From the NCBI GenBank assembly GCA_009720755.1, contig WNKV01000009.1, forward strand, positions 124,001-188,000: a stretch of DNA of 64,000 nt, read 5' to 3'. Source of the stretch: Rhodoplanes serenus (GTDB lineage: Bacteria > Pseudomonadota > Alphaproteobacteria > Rhizobiales > Xanthobacteraceae). The position numbers and the translations under genes are program-made. This document shows positions 26,396 through 35,272 of this stretch, in pieces. How positions within the stretch are numbered: position 1 is the stretch's first letter; each line of letters starts with the position of its first letter. The notes below the pieces were generated by a model. It did not search any database, was not told where the DNA came from, and worked only from the letters and a program-made list of their open reading frames with translations.

Positions 26396-26522
26396 CGTGC
26401 CGACGCGCCGGTCGATGCCGCTTGCTGTCGGCCCGCGAGGGCGCATAAGCTTTCTCCACAGCCACAAGATGACGCCGGGCCGGGCGGCGAGGCCGCGGGG
26501 ACCACGGCGCTCGGGAAACGCC

Positions 26523-27569
26523 ATGACGCCACGACTGTCGGATCTTCTGTCCTCGTTCGTCTCCAGGGTGGTGCCGGCCGCCGCCACGTCGCGCCGCATG
26601 CTCGCCGCGGGCCTCGCCGGCGCGGCGGCGCTCGCCGTCGTCACGGCAGTCCCGGCTCCGGCGACGGCTGCCGCCGACTACCCGACCCGGCCGGTGCGCT
26701 GGGTCGTCTCCTACCCGCCCGGCGGCGCCACCGACATCACGGCGCGCCTCGTCGCGCAGGGACTGTCGGAACGCCTCGGCCAGCAAGTCGTGATCGAGAA
26801 CCGTGCCGGCGCCGGCAACAATATCGGCACCGAGATCGCCATCAACGCGCCGCCGGACGGCTACACGCTGTTCTTCGTCAATCCGGCCAACACCATCAAC
26901 GCCACGCTCTACAAGAAGCTGTCGTTCGATTTCGTCCGCGACATCCAGGGCGTCGCCGGCATCATCCGGGTGCCCAACGTGATGGTGGTGAACCCGTCGG
27001 TGCCGGCCAAGACCGTGGCGGAGTTCATCGACTGGGTGAAGGCCAATCCCGGCAAGGTCAACATGGCGTCGTCCGGCAACGGCACCTCGATCCATCTGTC
27101 GGGCGAGCTGTTCATGGCGATGACCGGCGCCAAGATGACCCATGTGCCCTATCGCGGCTCGGCTCCCGCCGTGACCGATCTCATCGCCGGGCAGGTGCAT
27201 GTGCTGTTCGACAATCTGCCCTCGGCGATCGAGCATATCCGGAGCGGGCGACTGCGGGCCCTCGCGGTGACGACGGCGGTGCGCTCCGAGATGCTGCCCG
27301 ACGTGCCGACCATCGCCGAGACGGTGCCGGGCTACGAGGCGAGCGGCATCTTCGGCATGGGCATCCAGAAGGCGGCGCCGCGCGAGATCGTCGACCGCCT
27401 CAACGCGGTGGTGAACGAGTCCATCGACGATCCCAAGCTCAGGGCGCGGCTGGTAGAGCTCGGCGGCATTCCGATGAAGACGACGCCGGACGAGTTCCAG
27501 AAGGTGATCGAGGAGGAAACCGCCAAGTGGGGCAAGGCAGTGCAGTTCTCCGGCGCCTCGGTGGATTGA
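26523..27569 (+). CDS. Bug/TctC-family periplasmic solute-binding protein (copy 3)
   Basis: A 348-residue solute receptor, more distant from copies 1 and 2 than they are from each other. A longer, Arg-containing export signal (SRRMLAAGLAGAAALAVV) ends near AAADYPTRP. The family segments are VRWVVSYPPGGATDITAR, QQVVIENRAGAGNN, PDGYTLFFV, THVPYRGSAPAVTDL and DVPTIAETVPGYE. I start at the ATG at 26523; upstream codons run into the terminator. It is followed 143 bases later by the sugar-acid-type dehydratase, which suggests it delivers the substrate or a sensor ligand for that pathway. Confidence 0.92.
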   Translation: MTPRLSDLLSSFVSRVVPAAATSRRMLAAGLAGAAALAVVTAVPAPATAAADYPTRPVRWVVSYPPGGATDITARLVAQGLSERLGQQVVIENRAGAGNNIGTEIAINAPPDGYTLFFVNPANTINATLYKKLSFDFVRDIQGVAGIIRVPNVMVVNPSVPAKTVAEFIDWVKANPGKVNMASSGNGTSIHLSGELFMAMTGAKMTHVPYRGSAPAVTDLIAGQVHVLFDNLPSAIEHIRSGRLRALAVTTAVRSEMLPDVPTIAETVPGYEASGIFGMGIQKAAPREIVDRLNAVVNESIDDPKLRARLVELGGIPMKTTPDEFQKVIEEETAKWGKAVQFSGASVD

Positions 27570-27712
27570 GGGCGGGAGGCGGAGGGCACGCGGCGCGCGC
27601 AGCCCCGCCTCGCGGTCGGCGCCGGTCTCCGCCGCTTCGCCGATGTGCCGGCCTCGGCTAGAACCGGCGATGCCGCCCCGCGCGTCGCGGCGGCATTCAC
27701 CGGACGAATGCC

Positions 27713-29446
27713 ATGACGACCTCCTCTCGTAAGCGCCCCGACGATCTCCGCAGCCACCGCTGGTTCGGGGTCTCCGATCTGCGCGCCTTCGGCCATCGCT
27801 CGCGCCTGCGCCAGCTCGGCTACGACGCCGCCGACTGGGCCGGCAAGCCGGTCATCGGCATCGTCAACACCTGGAGCGAGATCAATCCCTGCCACGGCCA
27901 TCTGCGCGAGCGTGCCGCCGACGTGAAGCGCGGCGTGCTCCAGGCCGGCGGGCTGCCGCTGGAGCTGCCGGCGATGTCGCTCGCCGAGCCGATCGTCAAG
28001 CCGTCGGCGATGCTCTATCGCAACTTCCTGGCGATGGAGGCCGAGGAGCTGCTGCGCAGCCATCCGATCGACGGCGTCGTCCTCATGGGCGGCTGCGACA
28101 AGACCACGCCGGGCCTCTTGATGGGGGCGATCAGCATGGGGCTGCCCGCGATCTTCGTGCCGGCCGGGCCGATGCTGCGCGGCCACTGGCGCGGCGAGAC
28201 GCTGGGCTCCGGCTCCGACACCTGGAAGTACTGGGACGAGAAGCGCGCCGGCCGCATCGGCGAGGACGAGTGGCGTGAGATCGAGGGCGGCATCGCCCGC
28301 TCGTTCGGCACCTGCATGGTGATGGGCACCGCCGCCACCATGACGGCGATCGCCGAAGGGCTCGGCCTCACGCTGCCGGGGGCCTCGTCGATCCCGGCGG
28401 TCGATGCCTCGCACGCCCGCATGGCGGCCGCCTCCGGCCGCCGCATCGTCGACATGGTGTGGGAGGACCTGACGCCCGCCCGCATCCTGTCGCCGGCCGC
28501 CTTCGACAACGCCATCCGGGTCCACATGGCGATGGGCGGCTCGACCAACGCCATCATCCACCTGGTCGCCATGGCGCGGCGCGCCGGCGTCCCGCTCGAC
28601 ATGGCGCGCTTCGACGCGATCGCGCGCGAGATCCCGGTGCTCGCCAATGTGCGGCCGTCGGGCCAGTGGCTGATGGAGGACTTCTATTACGCCGGCGGCC
28701 TGCGCGCCCTGATGGGCGAGCTGCGCGATGCGCTCGACCTCTCCTGCGTCGGCGTCACCGGGCTGCCGCTCGGCGCCGTGCTGAAGGACGCGCGGGTGCA
28801 TCGCCCGGACGTGATCCGGCCGCTCTCCGATCCGGTGTCGCGGGCGGGCGCCACCGCGGTGCTGATCGGCAACCTGGCGCCCCGCGGTTGCGTGATGAAG
28901 CCGCCGGCCGCCGCTCCGCGACTGCTGAAGCACTGCGGCCCGGCGCTCGCCTTCGACAGCTTCGACGCGATGGCGCGGGCGGTGGAGCGCGACGATCTCG
29001 ACGTCACCCCGGACCATGTGCTGGTCCTCAAGAATGCCGGCCCCAAGGGCGGCCCCGGCATGCCCGAGTGGGGCATGCTGCCCATCCCCAAGAAGCTGGT
29101 GCAGGCCGGGGTGCGCGACATGGTGCGCGTCTCCGATGCGCGGATGAGCGGCACCAGCTATGGCGCCTGCATCCTGCACGTCTGCCCGGAGAGCTTCGTG
29201 GGCGGTCCGCTGGCCCTGGTCGAGACCGGCGACCGCATCGAGATCGATGCCGACGGGCGCAGCATCCATCTCCATGTCGGCGAGGAGGAGCTGGCGTGTC
29301 GCCGCGCCGCCTGGACGCCGCCGCCGCCGCGCTATGCGCGCGGGTGGGGCGCGATGTACTCGGCCCACGTGGGCCAGGCCGACGAGGGCTGCGACTTCGA
29401 TTTCCTCCAGGGCACCGCGCCGACGGCCGAGCCGGAGATCCATTGA
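27713..29446 (+). CDS. IlvD/Edd-family dehydratase, sugar-acid (arabinonate dehydratase-like) subgroup
   Basis: A 577-residue Fe-S hydro-lyase. The three Fe-S cysteines of the family are seen in INPCHGH, GGCDKTTPG and FGTCMVMGTA, and the C-terminal SDARMSGTSYG loop is intact. The pattern TWSEINPC with HLRERAADVKRGV, and the nearby HWRGETLGSGSD segment, recall L-arabinonate and related aldonate dehydratases more than branched-chain dihydroxy-acid dehydratase. I therefore infer dehydration of an aldonic or similar dihydroxy acid to a 2-keto-3-deoxy acid. Across the convergent junction on the other strand is a DapA-family enzyme, the usual next step in such pathways. The exact sugar acid is unknown. 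Confidence 0.88.
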   Translation: MTTSSRKRPDDLRSHRWFGVSDLRAFGHRSRLRQLGYDAADWAGKPVIGIVNTWSEINPCHGHLRERAADVKRGVLQAGGLPLELPAMSLAEPIVKPSAMLYRNFLAMEAEELLRSHPIDGVVLMGGCDKTTPGLLMGAISMGLPAIFVPAGPMLRGHWRGETLGSGSDTWKYWDEKRAGRIGEDEWREIEGGIARSFGTCMVMGTAATMTAIAEGLGLTLPGASSIPAVDASHARMAAASGRRIVDMVWEDLTPARILSPAAFDNAIRVHMAMGGSTNAIIHLVAMARRAGVPLDMARFDAIAREIPVLANVRPSGQWLMEDFYYAGGLRALMGELRDALDLSCVGVTGLPLGAVLKDARVHRPDVIRPLSDPVSRAGATAVLIGNLAPRGCVMKPPAAAPRLLKHCGPALAFDSFDAMARAVERDDLDVTPDHVLVLKNAGPKGGPGMPEWGMLPIPKKLVQAGVRDMVRVSDARMSGTSYGACILHVCPESFVGGPLALVETGDRIEIDADGRSIHLHVGEEELACRRAAWTPPPPRYARGWGAMYSAHVGQADEGCDFDFLQGTAPTAEPEIH

Positions 29447-29492
29447 GCCGCGGAGGGGGGCATCAACGAACACGAAGATGCCGAGCCGCCAC

Positions 29493-29511
29493 GCCCGGCG
29501 AACGGCCGGGC
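29493..29511. terminator. Possible bidirectional hairpin between convergent genes
   Basis: GCCCGGC-GAACG-GCCGGGC is a 7-bp perfect stem in the 83-base gap between the convergent dehydratase and Bug copy 4 genes. No T-run follows on either strand, so termination efficiency is doubtful. Confidence 0.3.
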
Positions 29512-29529
29512 ATGGCCGAGGCGCGTGCG

Positions 29530-30510
29530 TCACACCGGCTCGAAGTTCACCGATTTCAGCAGCTCGGAGTTCTTGCGCACGTCGTCGACGATGTAGCGGG
29601 CGAACGCCTCGGGCGTGCCGGTCACCGGCTCGATGCCGAGATCGGCGAGACGGCCCGAGGTCCCGAGGTCGGTGACTGCGGCGTTGCAGGCCTGGTTGAG
29701 CCAGGCGACCACCGGGGCCGGCAGGTTCTTCGGCCCCCACACGCCGTACCAGGTGGCCTGCTCGAGGCCCGGCATGCCGCTCTCGGCGGCGGTCGGGATC
29801 TCGGGGGCGAGCGCCGCCCGCTTCGCCGCCGTGACGGCGAGCGCCTTGACGTGGCCGCTGCGCGCCATCGGCAGCAGCGCCAGCACCGGATCGATCATCA
29901 GCTGGACGTGGCCGGCGGCGACGTCGGTGAGGCCGGGTGCCGTGCCGCGATAGGGCGCGATGGTGAGGTTGAGGCCGGCGAGCTTGTTGAACGCCACCGT
30001 CGCCAGATGTCCGGGCGCACCGAGCGCTGCGGTCGCGAACACCCACTTGTCGGGCTGCTTGCGGGCGTCCGCCACCACCTCGGTGATGGTCGTGAAGGGC
30101 AGCTTAGGTGACATCACCAGAAGCATCGGCGCCTCGCCGACGCGCGCCACCGGCGTGAAGTCGGTGAGCGGATCGTAGGGCGGACTCTTCATCACCTGCT
30201 TGGCCATGGTGTGGGTCATGGCCGAGAACAGCAGCGTGTAGCCGTCGGGTTCGGCGGTGGCGACCACGGTGCCGCCGATCGCGCCATTGGCGCCGCCGCG
30301 GTTCTCCACCACGATGGTGACGCCGTTCTTCTCCTTGATCTTCTCGGCGAGCAGGCGGGCGAAGACGTCGACCCCGCCGCCGGCCGCGAACGGCACGATC
30401 AGCCGGATGGTGCGCTTGGGATAGCCGTCGCTCTGGGCGAAGGCGGGCGCTGATCCGAGTCCGCTGCCGACCGCCAGCGCGGCGGCGAGGAACTCACGAC
30501 GGTGCAGCAT
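29530..30510 (-). CDS. Bug/TctC-family periplasmic solute-binding protein (copy 4)
   Basis: A 326-residue receptor with the signal MLHRREFLAAALAVGSG ending near AFAQS. It has the family blocks IRLIVPFAAGGGVDVFAR, IVVENRGGANGA, PDGYTLLFS, APYRGTAPGLTDV and EIPTAAESGMPG. It is the last gene of a minus-strand run MFS - iclR - dapA-like - bug and is convergent with the dehydratase. Co-occurrence with an IclR regulator and a DapA-family lyase suggests it recognises the acid that this locus degrades. No membrane subunits are present. Confidence 0.92.
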   Translation of the reverse strand: MLHRREFLAAALAVGSGLGSAPAFAQSDGYPKRTIRLIVPFAAGGGVDVFARLLAEKIKEKNGVTIVVENRGGANGAIGGTVVATAEPDGYTLLFSAMTHTMAKQVMKSPPYDPLTDFTPVARVGEAPMLLVMSPKLPFTTITEVVADARKQPDKWVFATAALGAPGHLATVAFNKLAGLNLTIAPYRGTAPGLTDVAAGHVQLMIDPVLALLPMARSGHVKALAVTAAKRAALAPEIPTAAESGMPGLEQATWYGVWGPKNLPAPVVAWLNQACNAAVTDLGTSGRLADLGIEPVTGTPEAFARYIVDDVRKNSELLKSVNFEPV

Positions 30511-30690
30511 GATGCTGTCCTCGTTGGGGAGAGGGAGGACGGGCGGCCGCTGCGGTCGCCCGTCGGGCGAGCGGAGCCGCCGCCGGCGGCCCCGGAGCTG
30601 TCAGGCAGGTCGTCACGCGCGGCCCGCTCGGCGGGTCGGCGGCGCGCCGCCCGCACGGTTGGGCCGCCGTTGCGGCCTGTACGATCGGCC

Positions 30691-31647
30691 TCAGGCCGCG
30701 ATGGCGGCCGGCGCCTCGCTGACCAGACCGGCCGAGCGCATCGCCTCGGCGATCTCGACGTCGGCGCCCTCCGGCAGCGGCAGCAGCGGCGACCGGATGG
30801 TGGCGTGCTCCAGGATGCCGCGCGTCACCAGCGCGTGCTTGAGCGCCACCGTGCCCTCCATGTGCGAGCCGCGGTGATAGACCGCCTTGGTGACCGGCAG
30901 CAGCCGGTCGTGCAGGGCGCGCGCCCCCCGATAGTCCTGGGCCTTGCCGGCCTCGATCAGCGCGATCAGCAGCTCGGGCGCGATGTTGCCGTAGCCGACC
31001 AGCGCGCCGTCGACGTCGAACATCGTGTGCAGCAGATACTCGTCGTGGCAGGTGAGGATTTGGAGATCGGGAACCTCGCGGCGCACGACCGGGATCTCGG
31101 TGTCCCAGCGGCGCATGTTGCGCACGCCGTTCTTCATGGCGAAGACGCCCGGCTGCTTGGCGATGTCGAGCTGGGTCTCGAGATTGTAGGTCGCCTTGGT
31201 GGCGTCCGGATACTGGAACAGGATCAGCGGCAGGCCGCTCTCCTCGTAGATGGCGCGGTAGCGATCCTGCGGTGCGCCCTTCTGGTAGCCGAAGCGCAGC
31301 CAGCCGTGCGACGGATAGAGCAGGCCGGCGGTGGCGCCGGCCGCGACGGCGCGTTTGGCCTCCGCGGCCGCCACCTGGGTGCCCTCGCGGGTGATGCCGG
31401 CGATCACCGGAATGCGGCCGTCCACCGAGGCGACGAAGCTCTCGATCACCGCGGTCTGCTCGGCATCGTCCAGGAAGGTGCCTTCGCCGGCATGGCCGAG
31501 CACGACCAGGCCCTTCACGCCCGCGAAGCTGCCGAGCCAGGAGCCGAGCCGCCGGATGGCGGCGTGGTCGACCGCGCCGTCGCGGGTGAACGGGGTGATC
31601 GGGGCGGGGACGAGACCGCGGAGGTCGAGCTTGTTCTTGGTGGTCAT
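30691..31647 (-). CDS. DapA/NanA-family class I lyase or dehydratase
   Basis: A 318-residue TIM-barrel enzyme of the dihydrodipicolinate synthase superfamily. The Schiff-base Lys is Lys172 in VFAMKNG and the general-base Tyr is Tyr146 in LFQYPDA. The glycine-rich carboxylate loop reads GHAGEGT at 51-57 instead of the usual GTTGE. The Lys and Tyr make it catalytically competent. Members next to sugar-acid dehydratases cleave or dehydrate 2-keto-3-deoxy acids; the alternative, a true dapA, is unlikely here given the catabolic context and the altered loop. A strong GAAGGAG ribosome site defines the start. Confidence 0.88.
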   Translation of the reverse strand: MTTKNKLDLRGLVPAPITPFTRDGAVDHAAIRRLGSWLGSFAGVKGLVVLGHAGEGTFLDDAEQTAVIESFVASVDGRIPVIAGITREGTQVAAAEAKRAVAAGATAGLLYPSHGWLRFGYQKGAPQDRYRAIYEESGLPLILFQYPDATKATYNLETQLDIAKQPGVFAMKNGVRNMRRWDTEIPVVRREVPDLQILTCHDEYLLHTMFDVDGALVGYGNIAPELLIALIEAGKAQDYRGARALHDRLLPVTKAVYHRGSHMEGTVALKHALVTRGILEHATIRSPLLPLPEGADVEIAEAMRSAGLVSEAPAAIAA

Positions 31648-31751
31648 CGGGAGCTCCTTCTTGGGGTGCGGCGGGTGGCGGATGGAACGGGACGCGGGAC
31701 CGTGGGGTGCCGCCGGGCAGGGCGCCCGGCGACGGAGGCGAGGAGCGGACG

Positions 31752-32615
31752 TCAGGGTGCGATGGCGCTGGTGCTGCCGACCGCCTCCTGGGCGCGGGCG
31801 ATGTGGTTCGCGGTCGCCAGCATCGGGGCGAGGGCGCGGCTCTTGAGATCGTCGTCGGAGAACTGCGTGGCGGGCGCCACGACGCTGATGGCGCCGGTGG
31901 CCCAGCCGTCGGGGCCGATCACCGGCACCGCGAGCAGGCGCAGGTCGGGCGTGATGGCGGAGCGCTCGACCACATGGCCGTCGCGGCGGATCGCCGCGAG
32001 CGCCGGCTCCAGCGTGGCGCGGTCGGGCACCTTCGGGGCCGGCATCGGGTGCCGGGGCGGCGTGGCGAGCACGCGCTCCAGCCGGTGCTCGGGCAGGAAC
32101 GCCAGGATGGCGCGGCCGATCGAGGTGACCGCGGCCGGGATGGTGGTGCCGATGCGGATGTCGACGCCGAGCCGAGTGAAGCCGGCGCGCACGCGCTCGA
32201 TGTAGAGAACGTCGCCGCCCTCCAGCACCCCGAAGCTCGCCGCCTCGCTAACCTCGTCGACCAGCGCCTGCAACAGCGGCCGGGCGATGGCGCGCAGGTC
32301 CTGGTGGGCGATGGCGTTGAAGCCGAGGTCGAGCACCTTGAGGGTGAGACGAAACCGCCGGCTCTCCGGGATGCGGGCGACGTAGCCGGCCGACACCAGC
32401 GTGTTGAGCATGCGGAACGTGGTGCCGGCGTCGAGCCCGGACGCCACCGCGATCTCGCTCAGCGTCATCTCGTCGGCGTCCCGCGAGAACGCCTCCAGCA
32501 CCCGCAGCCCCTTGGCGAGGGACTGGACCGAGCTTTTCGCCTCCTTCGGGTCGAGCCGGGGGCGCGCCGCGGGGGAGGCCGGGTTCGACGTCAGGGAACC
32601 GTTGGGTGAGGCCAT
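31752..32615 (-). CDS. IclR-family transcriptional regulator
   Basis: A 287-residue regulator. The winged helix at about 30-90 reads GLRVLEAFSRDADEMTLSEIA and GTTFRMLNTLVSAGYV. The C-terminal effector domain shows GDVLYIERVRAG, IGTTIPAAVTSIGRAIL and AAIRRDGHVVER, then SVVAPATQFSDDDL. An AGAGGAAG site precedes the ATG. Overlapping dyads of CGAAA/TTTCG lie 16-39 bases upstream of the start, ideally placed for autorepression. It likely controls the adjacent lyase and Bug genes and perhaps the MFS and dehydratase genes, with a pathway intermediate as effector. Confidence 0.92.
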   Translation of the reverse strand: MASPNGSLTSNPASPAARPRLDPKEAKSSVQSLAKGLRVLEAFSRDADEMTLSEIAVASGLDAGTTFRMLNTLVSAGYVARIPESRRFRLTLKVLDLGFNAIAHQDLRAIARPLLQALVDEVSEAASFGVLEGGDVLYIERVRAGFTRLGVDIRIGTTIPAAVTSIGRAILAFLPEHRLERVLATPPRHPMPAPKVPDRATLEPALAAIRRDGHVVERSAITPDLRLLAVPVIGPDGWATGAISVVAPATQFSDDDLKSRALAPMLATANHIARAQEAVGSTSAIAP

Positions 32616-32630
32616 CGCTTCCTCTTGACT

Positions 32631-32654
32631 TTTCGGAATACGAAATTATTTTCG
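32631..32654. promoter_or_regulatory. Candidate IclR operator
   Basis: Read on the minus strand the site is CGAAA-ATAA-TTTCG-TATTC-CGAAA, two inverted repeats sharing the central TTTCG. The left dyad resembles the TGGAAATNATTTCCA-type sequence recognised by E. coli IclR. It sits 16-39 bases ahead of the regulator's start, in an AT-rich pocket that probably also holds the promoter. Confidence 0.55.
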
Positions 32655-32891
32655 CGTTGTTGATTGAAGCTAGAGGAGGCGACCGCCGCTGTCAATGCGG
32701 GCCGGCCGGCGCGCCTTGCGCATGCGCGAACGCTCCCATGCCGGGATCGCAGGGCGAGCCGGTTGACGGGGCGGTGGGGTGTTGGCGAAAGGCGACGCGA
32801 GCGCGCGGGGGCGATCGCGGGGGCGGTCGTGAAGTCGGCCGCGCGCGGAGCGGCCGATGCGGCCGCGGATCAGTTGGCGACGAGTCGCCGG

Positions 32892-34094
32892 TCAGTCCGC
32901 CGGCGGTCGCCGCAGCAGCGGCAGCAGGGCGAGCACCAGCACGTTAGAGGCGAGCATCACCGCGAAGGCGGCGTCGTAACCGCCGAGGCGGTCGAAGGTG
33001 ACGGCGCCGAGCCAGGCGCCGAAGCCACCCGCCATGTGGTGCACCATGGTGATCAGCCCGGTCAGCGCCCCGAGATGGCGGCTGCCGAAGTGCTCGGCGA
33101 CGAACACCACGGTCAGCGGCGCCGTGACCATGAAGGTCATGCCGTAGACCAGCGCGAAGGCCGCCACCGACGGGATCGACTGGTCGACCAGGACCAGGGC
33201 GAACACCGCGAGTCGTGCCACGAACGACGCGGCGGTCGGCCACAGCGGTCCGGCGCGGTCGCTCCACAGCCCGGCGATCATCACGCCGACCAGCGCGGTC
33301 AGTCCCATCAGGGCGAGCAGGCTGCCGGCCAGCCAGGCGTCGAGCCCGCGGTCCTGGGCGAAGGCGACCACATGGGTGGAGACGAAGAAGTCGTCGAGCC
33401 CGCAGATGGCGTAAACGGCGAGTAGCACCCAGAACGGCCGCGTGCGGGCGGCGGCGCCGAGCGACAGGCCACGGACGGCGCGTCGCGAATGCGGCTCGTC
33501 GCCGGTGCGGCCGGCCCGCATGGCGAGGAGCACCAGGGGCAGCAGGATCAGATGCGCGGCGCCGAGCCACAGGAACACCGAGCGCCAGCCGATCGCCACC
33601 AACACGGCGGCGAGCAGGCCGATCATCACGAGCTGGCCGAGGCTCATGCCGGAGGTGACGGCCGCGTTGGCGAAGCCGGTGCGCTGCGGGAAGGCGCGCG
33701 TCACCATCACGCCGACCGGGATCAGGGAGGCGGCGCCGTTGCCGGCCGCGAACACCACGCCATAGAGCACCAGCGCGTGCCAGGGCGCGGCCATCACGCT
33801 CATGGCGCCGATGCCGAGCCCGGCGACGAAGAGGCCGGCGGCGAGCACGAGATGCGGGTCGGCGCGGTCCGACAGGCGGCCGGCCAGAAACATGCAGATG
33901 GCCGATACCGCCTGGAACAGCGCCACCGCGGTGCCGAGCTCGGCCCGGCCCCAGCCGAGATCGTCGACGACCGCCTTGAGGGTGAGCCCGATGGCGAACC
34001 GCGCCCCGCCGCCGACGAACACCACGGCGAACCCGGCGACGAGCACCAGCACGGCGCCGGCCGAGAGGGCGGGCGACGGAGTCTTGGGGGGCAT
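32892..34094 (-). CDS. Major facilitator superfamily transporter
   Basis: A 400-residue inner-membrane protein with about 12 hydrophobic helices. A positively charged loop after helix 2 (AGRLSDRADPHLVLAAG) corresponds to the MFS loop 2-3 signature, and a central cytoplasmic loop (RAGRTGDEPHSRRAVRG) separates the two six-helix halves. The N-terminal FVGGGARFAIGLTLK resembles monocarboxylate/oxalate-type MFS carriers, but this is only suggestive. It is the first gene of the minus-strand run ending in the lyase and Bug copy 4, so it may import or export an acid related to that pathway. A 276-base gap before iclR, with no gene in it, leaves co-transcription uncertain. Confidence 0.88.
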   Translation of the reverse strand: MPPKTPSPALSAGAVLVLVAGFAVVFVGGGARFAIGLTLKAVVDDLGWGRAELGTAVALFQAVSAICMFLAGRLSDRADPHLVLAAGLFVAGLGIGAMSVMAAPWHALVLYGVVFAAGNGAASLIPVGVMVTRAFPQRTGFANAAVTSGMSLGQLVMIGLLAAVLVAIGWRSVFLWLGAAHLILLPLVLLAMRAGRTGDEPHSRRAVRGLSLGAAARTRPFWVLLAVYAICGLDDFFVSTHVVAFAQDRGLDAWLAGSLLALMGLTALVGVMIAGLWSDRAGPLWPTAASFVARLAVFALVLVDQSIPSVAAFALVYGMTFMVTAPLTVVFVAEHFGSRHLGALTGLITMVHHMAGGFGAWLGAVTFDRLGGYDAAFAVMLASNVLVLALLPLLRRPPAD

Positions 34095-34351
34095 GAACGC
34101 GACCGCGATTGACGGACGACCCGAACGCCGGATCGACGGGGGTGACGATGACGCCCATATCCTGCCAGAACGACCTAGGCTTAGCCCAGAGGGTCGGCGG
34201 CCCGGGAGCGCCGGAGATTTGGCTGAGTCGCGTTTTCGATGGCGAACCGGGTCCCGCTTCGCCGGAAAATGCTCTACGTCGGGCGGAACCGTCGCGGACG
34301 GCCGGCGCGGGCCGGGCCGACGACGGACAGCGGGTGGGAAGGAGCGACCGG

Positions 34352-35272
34352 ATGGGCAGCAGCAACGACATCGCGTTCGACAAGAGCTTCGCGCTGCCGG
34401 CCGGGCAGGTCGAGGAGGTCGCGCCCGGCGTGCGGCGGCTCCTGTGCGACAACCCCAGCCCGTTCACCTGGAAGGGCACCGTCAGCTACATCCTCGGCCG
34501 CGGCCGCGTGGCGATCGTCGATCCGGGGCCGGACGATCCCGCCCACGTCGCGGCGCTGCTCGATGCGGTGCGGGGCGAGACCGTCACCCACATCCTGGTC
34601 ACCCACACGCATCGCGACCACTCGCCGGCGGCCGCCGTCGTGAAGGCGGCGACCGGCGCCCTCACGGTCGCTGAAGGGCCGCACCGGGCCGCGCGGGCGC
34701 TCGGCCTCGGCGAGGGGCCGCGGCTGGACGCCGCCAACGATCTCGACTTCGTCCCCGATATTCGGCTGGCCGACCGCGACACCCTGGAGACCGGCGGCTT
34801 CGTGGTCGAGGCGATCGCGACGCCGGGCCACACCGCCAACCACCTCGCTTTCGCGCTGCGCGGCACCGGCATCCTGCTCTCGGGCGACCACGTGATGGCA
34901 TGGGCCACCTCGGTGGTGGCGCCGCCGGACGGCGCCATGAGCGACTACATGGCGTCGCTGCACAAGCTGGCGCGCCGCGAGGAGGCCGTCTACCTGCCCG
35001 GCCACGGCGGCGCGGTGCGCGACGCGCCGGGCTTCGTGGCCCAGTACATCCGCCACCGCGAGGGCCGCGAGGCGTCGATCCTCGGCCGGCTGCGCAAGGG
35101 CGCTGCCGACATCCCGACCCTGGTGCGGGCGATCTATATCGGGCTCGATCCGCGGCTCACCGGCGCCGCCGGGCTCTCGGTGCTGGCGCATCTCGAGGAC
35201 CTGGTGGCGCGCGGCGTCGTGGCGACCGACGGGCCGCCCGCGGTCGACGGCGTCTACCGCTTGGCGGCCTGA
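34352..35272 (+). CDS. Metallo-beta-lactamase-fold hydrolase (LACTB2/glyoxalase II-like)
   Basis: A 306-residue MBL-fold protein with the complete metal motif THTHRDH at 84-90, later ligands in TPGHTANH and GDHVM, and PGHGGAV near residue 215. The C-terminal winged-helix extension (LVRAIYIGLDPRLTGAAGLSVLAHLEDL) is typical of the LACTB2-like group, which includes hydrolases and endoribonucleases. GGAAGGAGC before 34352 fixes the start; the open frame upstream overlaps the MFS promoter area. The substrate is unknown. Its 3' end overlaps the convergent DUF1499 gene by 19 bases. Confidence 0.9.
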   Translation: MGSSNDIAFDKSFALPAGQVEEVAPGVRRLLCDNPSPFTWKGTVSYILGRGRVAIVDPGPDDPAHVAALLDAVRGETVTHILVTHTHRDHSPAAAVVKAATGALTVAEGPHRAARALGLGEGPRLDAANDLDFVPDIRLADRDTLETGGFVVEAIATPGHTANHLAFALRGTGILLSGDHVMAWATSVVAPPDGAMSDYMASLHKLARREEAVYLPGHGGAVRDAPGFVAQYIRHREGREASILGRLRKGAADIPTLVRAIYIGLDPRLTGAAGLSVLAHLEDLVARGVVATDGPPAVDGVYRLAA

